Shown here: positions 51,616 to 59,067 of the stretch, piece by piece
Numbering within the stretch: position 1 is the stretch's first letter
How the letters are laid out: every line of letters begins with the position of its first letter
Program-made: the position numbers and the translations under genes
NCBI GenBank assembly: GCA_016934055.1
Contig: JAFGTR010000056.1
Coordinates: 1-64,000, forward strand
Reading direction: 5' to 3'
DNA: 64,000 bases
Source of the DNA: Bacteroidales bacterium
GTDB lineage: Bacteria > Bacteroidota > Bacteroidia > Bacteroidales > UBA10428
Notes under the pieces: model-generated
What the model saw: only the letters and a program-made list of their open reading frames with translations
Told to the model about the DNA's origin: nothing
Database searches by the model: none

Positions 51616-52644
51616 TTAAATACTCTCTGCCGTTTCAATAAAAGCGCGTACTTGTTCTGTGGTAACCTCAGGCGGCATGCCTCCGCCACAGGAAAGGATT
51701 ACCTTTGAACGGTCACTGAGTGACTCAACAAGTTCGGTAACGGCATTTCTGATGTCTTCAACAGATCCTTTGGCTAAAACATCGCGTGGCGGTATATTGC
51801 CCAGCATGGTAATTTTGTTTTTTGTGAGTGTCTTCAGCTCGTTCAGTGAGGCATCATAGGCCATATTGAATATATTAACGCCGGCCTCGGGGAGAAATTC
51901 TGTTGAAGATTGCCACTGTGCATCATTATGCAGAAATTTAACAGCAACATTTCTGTTAAAGAGCTGCTTCAGGTATGGTAATGCAAACTCAACGAACTGA
52001 TCTGCACCTATGAAACCGATTAAATCATCCAATACGAGAATACCATCTATGGAGTCGATTGTTTTCTTCTGCAGGTCATGCCACTCAATCAGGAATTCAG
52101 TTATTAGTTTAAGTAGTTTGTGTATCCTTTCAGGATCTGTCATCATAGACATCAGAAATTCAGTAGTGCCCATGAGGTGTGCGGCGATATTCAAAGGACC
52201 ACGCGATATGGAAAACCGGATGCTGTGCCCCATGGCTTCAATTTTTGAACGATTCAGCTTTAAACGGTTTAACATAAAAGGCAGCAAACCGTCTGATTCA
52301 GGTCTGGGCTTTTGCAGAGAATCGATCATCTCAACGGATGTAATACAGGGAAAGGCATGCGGAAATTCATTGGTCGGGAATCTTCCGGGAGCCCCGAATG
52401 CCGAAGGTTCGGTACACATACCAAATTCAGACCAGAATCCCGGCAGAAAAATACAGGATGGAAAGGTTTCAATGGCTTTTTTATTGGCATTGAACCAGAG
52501 TTCATCGTTGCTGAAATAATCAAGGATATTCATGCCTGCCCAGTTAGGCAACCAGGGGCTGTCGATGATGAAACCCACAGGCATGGGTGTAAGAACTTCT
52601 CCGTTAATCACTTTCAGCAATTGTTCCCATTGATTGTCAGTCAT
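51616..52644 (-). CDS. uroporphyrinogen decarboxylase-family protein
   Basis: A 342-residue protein of the UroD superfamily, in the branch related to corrinoid or methyl-transferring enzymes (MtaA/CmuA-like) rather than haem synthesis. PMPVGFIIDSPWLPNWAGM opens it; ILVLDDLIGFIGADQFVEFALPYLK and VKFLHNDAQWQSSTEFL follow the family pattern, and the end SCGGGMPPEVTTEQVRAFIE contains the typical SCGGG-P motif. Start set at the ATG at 52644, because the preceding 35 codons overlap a promoter/operator region. A LacI-like site 46 bp upstream suggests carbohydrate control. Substrate unknown. Confidence 0.8.
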   Translation of the reverse strand: MTDNQWEQLLKVINGEVLTPMPVGFIIDSPWLPNWAGMNILDYFSNDELWFNANKKAIETFPSCIFLPGFWSEFGMCTEPSAFGAPGRFPTNEFPHAFPCITSVEMIDSLQKPRPESDGLLPFMLNRLKLNRSKIEAMGHSIRFSISRGPLNIAAHLMGTTEFLMSMMTDPERIHKLLKLITEFLIEWHDLQKKTIDSIDGILVLDDLIGFIGADQFVEFALPYLKQLFNRNVAVKFLHNDAQWQSSTEFLPEAGVNIFNMAYDASLNELKTLTKNKITMLGNIPPRDVLAKGSVEDIRNAVTELVESLSDRSKVILSCGGGMPPEVTTEQVRAFIETAESI

Positions 52645-52689
52645 TTTTGCAAGTTTTATTATTAAGGTCCTAAAATTAACAGAAAGTTT

Positions 52690-52703
52690 TGAAATCGATT
52701 GCA
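52690..52703. promoter_or_regulatory. LacI-like operator before the UroD-family gene
   Basis: TGAAATCGATTGCA differs by one base from the 14-bp core TGCAATCGATTGCA of the palindrome at 35397-35414. It lies 46 bp upstream of the chosen start at 52644, a suitable operator position. Confidence 0.6.
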
Positions 52704-52758
52704 TAAAATTAAAGGAAGTGTATAAATAAAGAATGTTACTTATATCCACTTACTTGAA

Positions 52759-52766
52759 TAGCTTTG
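52759..52766 (+). promoter_or_regulatory. -7 element for the GNAT gene
   Basis: TAGCTTTG is a full TAnnTTTG match, 46 bp upstream of the ATG at 52812. No -33 TTTG at 19-20 bp. Confidence 0.42.
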
Positions 52767-52811
52767 TGTCAAGAAAATCCGAAATGTACATAAAACCCTA
52801 CGATAATTACA

Positions 52812-53306
52812 ATGAAAATTGAATTTGAAGAGCTGAACGAAAAAGATTTACCGTTAGTAAGGAAGATTTATGAGTATTATGTTGAAAACTCAACAGCCAC
52901 TTTCCATATTGGTGATATTACGATTGAGGAAATCAGAACCTTTATCCCGATTAACCATCCTGTATATAAATCATATTTGATAAAGGCCAATGAAACAGTT
53001 TGCGGATACTGTTACCTGGCTCCATACAAAAACCGACAGGCCTATAACCGTACGGCAGAAGTTACTGTTTATCTGAAGCATGAATATACAGGCCGGGGAA
53101 TTGGAAGGACGGCTCTTCAGAAGCTTGAAAAAGATGCCAGGTTTACCCAGGTTAAGGTATTGATTGGCATCATTACCGGTGATAATATTCATAGTATTAA
53201 TTTATTTACACAGGAAGGATACACAAAGTGCGCTCATTTTAAGGAAGTGGGTGAAAAATTTGGGAAAGTCCTGGATGTTGTAGCCTATCAAAAATTCATT
53301 ACATGA
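52812..53306 (+). CDS. GNAT N-acetyltransferase (phosphinothricin-acetyltransferase-like)
   Basis: A 164-residue GNAT enzyme that would move acetyl from acetyl-CoA to an amine. The acceptor-side motif KIYEYYVENSTATFHIGDI resembles the PAT/Bar-type subfamily (normally NxxxxTATF). The CoA-binding motif follows as VYLKHEYTGRGIGRTALQKLE near residue 92, then IGIITGDNIHSINLFTQEGY and FKEVGEKFGKVLDVVAYQK. Substrate may be an amino-acid analogue or amine. Single gene between UroD and hypB, convergent with the latter. Confidence 0.88.
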   Translation: MKIEFEELNEKDLPLVRKIYEYYVENSTATFHIGDITIEEIRTFIPINHPVYKSYLIKANETVCGYCYLAPYKNRQAYNRTAEVTVYLKHEYTGRGIGRTALQKLEKDARFTQVKVLIGIITGDNIHSINLFTQEGYTKCAHFKEVGEKFGKVLDVVAYQKFIT

Positions 53307-53383
53307 AAAACATTATCGTCAAATGAATATTAGCCACTATGTCACCAGCCATCAGCTACCCACCACCCACCAACCACTAATCA

Positions 53384-54238
53384 CTAATCACTTTTCACTA
53401 TTCCCCTTAACCAATCAATCCACTTGTCAAAACCTTCTCCGGTTTTTGCTGACAATTCTATGCACACCAAATGGTGATTGACCTTGTTGATATATTCTTT
53501 AAGCTTGTCAACTGAAAAATCGACGTAGGGCAGAAGGTCGGTTTTGTTAATCAGGCATATCTGTGAACTCATGAACATCTGCGGATATTTAAGGGGTTTG
53601 TCTTCTCCTTCTGTAACACTCACGATCACCACTCTGAAATTCTCGCCAAGATCGAAGAGGGCAGGACAAACGAGATTACCAACATTTTCAATCATCAGTA
53701 AAGATTTGTCAGGCGGATCAAGTTCTTTAACCGCCTTGTTTATCATAGCTGCATCGAGGTGGCAACCGCTTCCGGTGTTAATTTGTACAACAGGCACAGT
53801 GGTGGCGCTGATACGGTTAGCATCAAGGGTGGTTTGCTGGTCCCCTTCAATCACACTGATTTTTATGCGGTCTTTTAATGTATGCAGTGTTCTTTCAAGT
53901 ATGGTGGTTTTCCCTGAACCCGGGGAACTTACCATGTTCAATGCTAAGATAGCTTTGGCTTCAAAATAACCGCGATTCCGCTGCGCCAACAAATTGTTTT
54001 TTTGTAAAACATCGGTTTCGATTGATATGGTCTTTTCATTATGATGATCATGAAGGTGTTCGAAATCATGGCCATGAGAATGAACATGGTTATGATCATG
54101 AGGATGCACATGGTCGTGGTTGTGATGGTGTGTATGATCGTGATCATGATCTGTATGGGCATAAACATATTCTGCCTGCCCCGGTTTCTTTATAGTGAAC
54201 CGTGTTTCTGATGATCCGCAGCCACAGGTATCGCACAT
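53384..54238 (-). CDS. hypB: hydrogenase nickel-incorporation GTPase HypB
   Basis: A 284-residue SIMIBI GTPase that delivers nickel to [NiFe] hydrogenase large subunits. The N-terminal CDTCGCG metal motif is followed by a strongly histidine-rich segment (residues ~28-68, many HDH, HNH and HVH triplets) that can store nickel. GTPase motifs: MVSSPGSGKTT (P-loop), EGDQQTTLDANRI, GSGCHLDA, ENVGNLVCPALFDLGE and CLINKTDLLP. It lies 61 bp after hypA with a possible own -7 box. The hydrogenase itself is not in the window; urease is a weaker alternative client. Confidence 0.96.
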   Translation of the reverse strand: MCDTCGCGSSETRFTIKKPGQAEYVYAHTDHDHDHTHHHNHDHVHPHDHNHVHSHGHDFEHLHDHHNEKTISIETDVLQKNNLLAQRNRGYFEAKAILALNMVSSPGSGKTTILERTLHTLKDRIKISVIEGDQQTTLDANRISATTVPVVQINTGSGCHLDAAMINKAVKELDPPDKSLLMIENVGNLVCPALFDLGENFRVVIVSVTEGEDKPLKYPQMFMSSQICLINKTDLLPYVDFSVDKLKEYINKVNHHLVCIELSAKTGEGFDKWIDWLRGIVKSD

Positions 54239-54261
54239 TGTATAAAAGAATTAGTATTTGG

Positions 54262-54269
54262 CAAAAATA
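54262..54269 (-). promoter_or_regulatory. -7 element in the hypA-hypB gap
   Basis: Minus strand TATTTTTG matches TAnnTTTG, 23 bp before the hypB start. No -33 box; internal promoter is possible but unproven. Confidence 0.35.
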
Positions 54270-54299
54270 CAAATTTTAACAATGAGATTTCAGAAATAA

Positions 54300-54650
54300 T
54301 TACTGGTCTGCCAGAACAATTGATTTAACCCTTAATTCACGACCCTGTATGATTACCGGATTGATTGCCCCACAAAACGGACATGCTTCATAAAGCTCGG
54401 TGGCTGTATATTGATGCTGACATTGACTGCACCGGGCGAGAAGCGGAATGTTTTGTATTTTCAGTTTTGTGTTTTTCAGTGGCCGGGATGATGCAATTGC
54501 TGATTCCCAGGCGAACTCAAGGGCTTCAATACTTACTCCGGAAGCATCACCAACTTCAACTTCAACTTCTGATACTCCATTTGCATTATGCTCAAGGGCT
54601 GTTGACTCGGCAATGTCGATAATATTCACGACTATTGAAAATTCATGCAT
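54300..54650 (-). CDS. hypA: hydrogenase maturation nickel metallochaperone HypA
   Basis: A 116-residue HypA. It begins MHEFSIV with His2, the conserved nickel ligand, and Glu3. The structural zinc site is formed by CSQCQ near residue 73 and CPFCG near residue 90. VEVEVGDASGVSIEALEFAWES is the usual central part. HypA works with HypB to load nickel into the [NiFe] hydrogenase active site in the cytoplasm. The start lies 22 bp after the hypE stop, in the same operon. Confidence 0.95.
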   Translation of the reverse strand: MHEFSIVVNIIDIAESTALEHNANGVSEVEVEVGDASGVSIEALEFAWESAIASSRPLKNTKLKIQNIPLLARCSQCQHQYTATELYEACPFCGAINPVIIQGRELRVKSIVLADQ

Positions 54651-54672
54651 ATCTGGTCCTTTAGCTGAATCG

Positions 54673-55686
54673 TTAACATATTCTGGGCAGTTGTATACCT
54701 GCCAGTCTGTCGATTACGCGATTGCCCCCGGTTTGGGTCTGCATCACCACTCTGCCCGGATGGCTGTCAGTGATTTCACCAATAATGGCGGCGTATGCGC
54801 CTGTTTTCGTTTTTTGCATAACCTCAATCACCTTGTCAGCTGATTGTCTGTCCACAACAGCCATCATCTTGCCTTCATTGGCCATGTAAAGCGGGTCAAA
54901 TCCATAGAGCTCACATAATCCGGCCACCTGTTCCCTGACAGGCAAATATTGTTCTTTAATATTTATCCCATAGGGTTTCCCTTCCGCAATTTCGGCACAT
55001 ATTGTAGCCAGTCCGCCCCGTGTAATATCCCGCATGAATTTAACCACTGTCCCTGAGCCGAGTACGGCCATAATCATGGCATTTAAAGGAGCGACATCTG
55101 ATAACAACGGCTCTTCAAACTGAAGCTTTTCCCTTGCAGCAAGAATGCATATTTCGTGATCACCAAGGAATCCGCTTACTATGATCTTGTCTCCGGGTTT
55201 AATATGCTTTCCGGTGGCAATATGGCAGTACTTTTCCTTTATCGTGCCAATACCGCTGGTGTTGATAAAGATCTTATCGCATTGTCCTTTCTTTACTACT
55301 TTTGTGTCACCGGCTACGATGCTCACACCTGCAAGAGATGCCACCTCACCCATCGACCGTGCAATGACTTCCAGCTGATCTATGGGAAAGCCTTCTTCAA
55401 GGATGAAGGCGGCACTGAGAAATACAGGCTTTGCGCCGGTAACGGCAAGGTCGTTAACGGTGCCGCAAACTGCCAGTTTGCCGATGTCTCCGCCGGGAAA
55501 AAAGACAGGATCAATAACATATGAATCAGTAGAAAAAGCCAGTGAAATGCCGTGAGATTTTAACACAGCAGCGTCGCCATAGTCATCAAGGACGGCATTG
55601 GAAAAATATTTTGCAAAAGTATTGCGGATCAGGTCAGCCGTCATCTTCCCCCCACTGCCGTGTCCCATCATTATGACATTTTCCAT
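54673..55686 (-). CDS. hypE: hydrogenase maturation protein HypE
   Basis: A 337-residue HypE of the PurM/AIR synthase-like superfamily. It converts a carbamoyl group, received from HypF on its C-terminal cysteine, into the cyanide ligands of the [NiFe] site. GHGSGGKMTADLIR opens the protein, DYGDAAVL and AFSTDSYVIDPVFFPGGDIG give the ATP-binding core, and the chain ends LPRIC with the required terminal Cys. Start set at the ATG at 55686; the longer frame is not conserved. First gene of a hypE-hypA-hypB group; hypC, hypD and hypF are absent from the window. Confidence 0.95.
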   Translation of the reverse strand: MENVIMMGHGSGGKMTADLIRNTFAKYFSNAVLDDYGDAAVLKSHGISLAFSTDSYVIDPVFFPGGDIGKLAVCGTVNDLAVTGAKPVFLSAAFILEEGFPIDQLEVIARSMGEVASLAGVSIVAGDTKVVKKGQCDKIFINTSGIGTIKEKYCHIATGKHIKPGDKIIVSGFLGDHEICILAAREKLQFEEPLLSDVAPLNAMIMAVLGSGTVVKFMRDITRGGLATICAEIAEGKPYGINIKEQYLPVREQVAGLCELYGFDPLYMANEGKMMAVVDRQSADKVIEVMQKTKTGAYAAIIGEITDSHPGRVVMQTQTGGNRVIDRLAGIQLPRIC

Positions 55687-55861
55687 TGGCTTGTTTTTCT
55701 GCGAAATTACGCTGAAAATCGTAAAACACATACCGAATAAGGCAAAATATATTATTCAAATAATCTACGTTAAAGCTTTTTTTCTGTTACGCTGCATAGT
55801 ATGTTTTTGCTGTTGGCTGCCTGATGCCTTTAGCATTTTTCTGCTTATTTTCTTTTCCCCG

Positions 55862-56145
55862 GGTTAACACCAGGGGCTACCAACATATTGTCCCTGCGGG
55901 ACTTGCTATTTAAAAGTTCTTACCTTGTTGTACCATCATTAATTCAGGCCAGTGACTGTCCAATTGTCCGCCAATAAGCTTATAGTTTGACAGCCTAACA
56001 GCCTATAAAACTATACGATTGTATGACCGCAAGACTATTTTAAAGCAACCACAACAACCACAACAACCACAACAATCATAACAATCATAACAACCACAAC
56101 CACAACAACCACAACAATCACAACAACCACATAATCACAATCCTC
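55862..56145. repeat. gene-free spacer with hairpin and nine-base tandem tract
   Basis: The 515-bp spacer between divergent genes holds GGGGCTACCAACAT and the palindrome GTCCCTGCGGGAC (55889-55901), then octamer-like words (ACAGCCTA ACAGCCTA, near 55993). From 56045 to about 56145 runs a tract of AACAACCAC/AACAATCAT nonamers with few interruptions. No spacer-like unique sequences occur between the units, so it is not a CRISPR array. Confidence 0.65.
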
Positions 56146-56167
56146 AGAACCTTTTCTTTTAAATTGT

Positions 56168-56175
56168 TAACTTTG
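56168..56175 (+). promoter_or_regulatory. -7 element for the YjjG-like gene
   Basis: TAACTTTG matches TAnnTTTG, 25 bp before the GTG start at 56201. No -33 TTTG; the upstream side is the low-complexity tract. Confidence 0.45.
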
Positions 56176-56200
56176 CACTTTCCTGCATAAATTATAAACA

Positions 56201-56893
56201 GTGAAACATTACAAACATATCTTCTTTGACCTCGATAATACCCTGTGGGATTTCCGGACAAATATGAAAGAGACTTTCGCGGAGATCATTGATGAGCTGA
56301 ATTTGCAGAAAGTGAAGGAGCAGTTTGATGATTTTATAAGCCTGTTTTATGCCAACAATGAAAAATACTGGATTGCTTACAGGAAAGGGAAGGTTAAAAA
56401 GGAATTGTTGCGTATACAACGGTTCGCAGACACACTGGAGTCCATCGGCGTTCATGATGAAGGTACCACACTGCGTATGGCAGAATTGTATCACCGGCGG
56501 ATATCACGTAAACCCAATGTATTCCCGGGTGTACATGAAACGCTGATGTACCTGAAAGAAAAGTATTCTTTGTATATTATAACAAACGGTTTTGTTGAGA
56601 TTCAGACAAATAAACTTGAAAGTTCGCGGCTGAGTGGTTATTTCAAAAGAGTATTCATGGCCGAAGTCACAGGTTTTCAAAAGCCCGACAGGCGATTTTT
56701 TCACCATGCCCTGTCATCAGTGAATGCTAAAAAATCAGAAAGCCTGATGGTGGGGGATGATACTGAAGCCGATATCCGGGGGGCAAAAGATGCCGGCATC
56801 GACCAGGTGTATTTTAATCCTATGGGACTGACACATGATCTGATCACCACTTATGAGATAAGATCAATAGAAGAACTCAGAGAGTTCTTATAA
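56201..56893 (+). CDS. YjjG-like HAD phosphatase
   Basis: A 230-residue HAD-family phosphatase close to YjjG, a house-cleaning nucleotidase acting on pyrimidine monophosphate analogues. Motif I is IFFDLDNTLWDF with the two catalytic aspartates, motif II IITNG, the lysine in TGFQKPDRRFF, and motif IV MVGDDTEADIRGAKDAG. A helical cap lies between (~residues 18-90). The start is GTG at 56201: motif I begins eight residues later and no ATG is available. Single gene with its own -7 box. Confidence 0.88.
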   Translation: MKHYKHIFFDLDNTLWDFRTNMKETFAEIIDELNLQKVKEQFDDFISLFYANNEKYWIAYRKGKVKKELLRIQRFADTLESIGVHDEGTTLRMAELYHRRISRKPNVFPGVHETLMYLKEKYSLYIITNGFVEIQTNKLESSRLSGYFKRVFMAEVTGFQKPDRRFFHHALSSVNAKKSESLMVGDDTEADIRGAKDAGIDQVYFNPMGLTHDLITTYEIRSIEELREFL

Positions 56894-56967
56894 AGTTGTA
56901 TTATCCCCGTTTGACTTAGGTTGTATTTAAGTATAACTGATGATTGAAGGCTCTTCCTATTATAACT

Positions 56968-57057
56968 GGCGCAAGGGTCCCCTTGTGCCTATTTGACTTG
57001 ACATAAATGCTTGTTTATGATAATTTAATCTGAAATAAGGGCTGCACAATGCAGCCC
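56968..57057. repeat. two small palindromes in a gene-free spacer
   Basis: 56968-56989: arms GGCGCAAGG and CCTTGTGCC around GTCC, a relative of 51539-51560. 57039-57057: GGGCTGCA-CAA-TGCAGCCC. A third palindrome-like string, CTGCCCTCAGGCAG, is at 57167-57180. The 302-bp spacer between convergent YjjG-like and floA genes holds no gene; these hairpins may end transcription. Confidence 0.7.
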
Positions 57058-57195
57058 CTATAATGTTCAACTGATAAATAAAACAATTTAACGATTTCCT
57101 TTTTCTTCAAATCCATCAGCTCTTCAGCCAACACTCCGAACCACCGGTTACTGAATACCGCCTGTCTGCCCTCAGGCAGGATTACTGATTACCTT

Positions 57196-58179
57196 CTACT
57201 TTTTTCCCGGATTGTCAGGTGATTTCGATATTGAATCACGCATCTGCGTATCAGCTTCTATATTCTTCATGCGGTAGTAATCCATGATTCCGAGATTGCC
57301 GGCACGGAATGCTTCGGCCATGGCAAGAGGTACCTGTACTTCAGCTTCAATAACTTTGGCTCTGGCTTCCTGGGCTTTAGCTTTCATCTCCTGCTCCAAA
57401 GCTACGGCCATAGCACGTCTTTCTTCGGCCCTGGCCTGGGCAATGTTCTTGTCGGCATTGGCCTGATCCATTTGCAATACGGCGCCTATGTTTTTTCCGA
57501 TATCAATATCGGCGATATCAATAGAAAGGATTTCGAAAGCTGTCCCTGCATCCAGACCTTTTTCCAAAACAACCTTTGAAATATTGTCAGGATTTTCCAG
57601 TACTTCTTTATGTGATTTGGCTGAACCGATGGATGAAACGATGCCTTCACCCACGCGGGCCAGCACGGTTTCTTCACCGGCACCGCCCACCAACTGCCTT
57701 ATGTTGGCCCTGACTGTAACACGGGCTTTGCATATCAGCTGTATCCCGTCTTTTGCAACGGCTGAAACAGCCGGTGTGTTGATCACCTTAGGATTAACAG
57801 ACATCTGAACGGCTTCAAGCACATTACGGCCGGCAAGATCGATCGCCGTGGCTGCTTTAAAGTCAAGGTTGATATTAGCCTTGTCGGCTGAGATAAGAGC
57901 ATTGACCACTGAATTGACATTTCCCCCTGCCAGGTAATGTGCTTCAAGATCATCGGCTTTGAGGCTTAAGCCGGCCTTTGTGGCACTTACCAGTGCGTTG
58001 ATGATGATAGAAGGCGGGACCTTCCTGATGCGCATGCCGATCAACTGGCCAATGGGCACAAATACCCGTGCAAAAACGGCGCTAAACCACAGCCCCAGGG
58101 GTATAAAATAGAAAAACAGCCAGATAAAAGCTATAATAAGACCAACGATTACAATCCACAATAAAATTCCTCCGGACAT
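57196..58179 (-). CDS. floA: flotillin-like protein FloA
   Basis: A 327-residue SPFH-domain protein (UPF0365/FloA) that forms membrane microdomain scaffolds. The N-terminal hydrophobic hairpin ([20 protein letters not shown]) is followed by [21 protein letters not shown], the SPFH core ([24 protein letters not shown]), and an Ala/Glu-rich coiled coil ([20 protein letters not shown]) near residues 245-300. It begins 5 bp after the NfeD-like gene; flotillin-NfeD pairing is common and supports a joint role in membrane organisation. Confidence 0.95.
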   Translation of the reverse strand: MSGGILLWIVIVGLIIAFIWLFFYFIPLGLWFSAVFARVFVPIGQLIGMRIRKVPPSIIINALVSATKAGLSLKADDLEAHYLAGGNVNSVVNALISADKANINLDFKAATAIDLAGRNVLEAVQMSVNPKVINTPAVSAVAKDGIQLICKARVTVRANIRQLVGGAGEETVLARVGEGIVSSIGSAKSHKEVLENPDNISKVVLEKGLDAGTAFEILSIDIADIDIGKNIGAVLQMDQANADKNIAQARAEERRAMAVALEQEMKAKAQEARAKVIEAEVQVPLAMAEAFRAGNLGIMDYYRMKNIEADTQMRDSISKSPDNPGKK

Positions 58180-58184
58180 AATGC

Positions 58185-58652
58185 TTAGATTTTTGGTTTA
58201 ACAATTAATTGATTTTGTGATATTTTAATGACTTCAATTTCAGTTCCCTCCTGGATGTAACCAGAAATGGATTTTGCTTCGTAAACACCATCGTGTACTT
58301 TTACCTTGCCCATTGGTGCTAAACGCGTTATGGATTTACCAGTATCACCGCTTTTTATTTTTTCAGGTTCTATGGCAATTATCTTGCTGTTGATGCTGGT
58401 CTCCAGTCCCATTTTATTCCATGTCTTACGTCTGAATGCAAAAAGCATGGCAGCAACCGACCCTGCTATGGCGGCCACAAGAGTTATATGGCCAGCTGTA
58501 TTACCGTGAAACACATATGATGCAATAACACCACCAACGATGCATAAAAAGCCTCCGATACCAAATACAGTAAATCCCGGAATAATCAGGAATTCAATTA
58601 ACAATAAAGCGATGCCGGCAAGAATAATCAGAATAGTGGCAAGTAATGACAT
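58185..58652 (-). CDS. NfeD-family membrane protein
   Basis: A 155-residue short NfeD (NfeD1b-type). Three or four transmembrane helices ([52 protein letters not shown]) are followed by a C-terminal OB-fold domain ([35 protein letters not shown]). Such proteins accompany flotillins and probably assist microdomain function or stability; the molecular role is not known. Lies 15 bp after clpS and 5 bp before floA. Confidence 0.9.
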   Translation of the reverse strand: MSLLATILIILAGIALLLIEFLIIPGFTVFGIGGFLCIVGGVIASYVFHGNTAGHITLVAAIAGSVAAMLFAFRRKTWNKMGLETSINSKIIAIEPEKIKSGDTGKSITRLAPMGKVKVHDGVYEAKSISGYIQEGTEIEVIKISQNQLIVKPKI

Positions 58653-58667
58653 CTGGAATCAGATAAG

Positions 58668-58955
58668 TTAGTCAATTGTAACACTCAATCCCTTTGTTGT
58701 CAAGCCTTCCTTGAAAGGTTCCAGGAATTCAAAGGACCCCTTTTTAACATCGCACTTCCCCTTATAATGCACCAGAAAAGTACATTGTTCAGCCTGAACG
58801 ACATCCATGTTGCAAATCTCTATCAGACAGTCAATGACGAAATCAAATGTGTGAAAATCGTCGTTATGCAGAACAAGAAAACGTCCTTCCTCCGATTTCT
58901 CACCTGTTAACTTCTCGAAATCAGGTTTTGTAATTTGAACTTCTTTGCTTTTCAT
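58668..58955 (-). CDS. clpS: ATP-dependent Clp protease adaptor ClpS
   Basis: A 95-residue ClpS-type adaptor that hands N-degron substrates to ClpAP-type proteases. The core LHNDDFHTFDFVIDCL carries the NDD-T/F substrate-pocket pattern (usually NDDYTPMEFV), and EQCTFLVHYKGKCDVKKGSF corresponds to the conserved helix-strand with the usual HxxG replaced by HYKG. The flexible N-terminus is short. It leads the clpS-nfeD-floA operon. Divergence at the YTPM positions may change the preferred N-terminal residue. Confidence 0.9.
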   Translation of the reverse strand: MKSKEVQITKPDFEKLTGEKSEEGRFLVLHNDDFHTFDFVIDCLIEICNMDVVQAEQCTFLVHYKGKCDVKKGSFEFLEPFKEGLTTKGLSVTID

Positions 58956-59067
58956 TCCTGTTCTGTCCGAATTTTTTAATACTGTTTAATAAGATATGTT
59001 CAGGTTCAAATTTATGAAAAATTCTTTATTTATTACTTCATTATATTTCAAGAAATAATGGATTTCT

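Noticed and set aside
52010..52519. 169-codon plus-strand frame
   Set aside because: Antisense to the UroD-family gene and without any recognisable domain.
56045..56145. Possible CRISPR array
   Set aside because: The units are adjacent nonamers without unique spacers and no cas gene is present; it is a simple tandem repeat.
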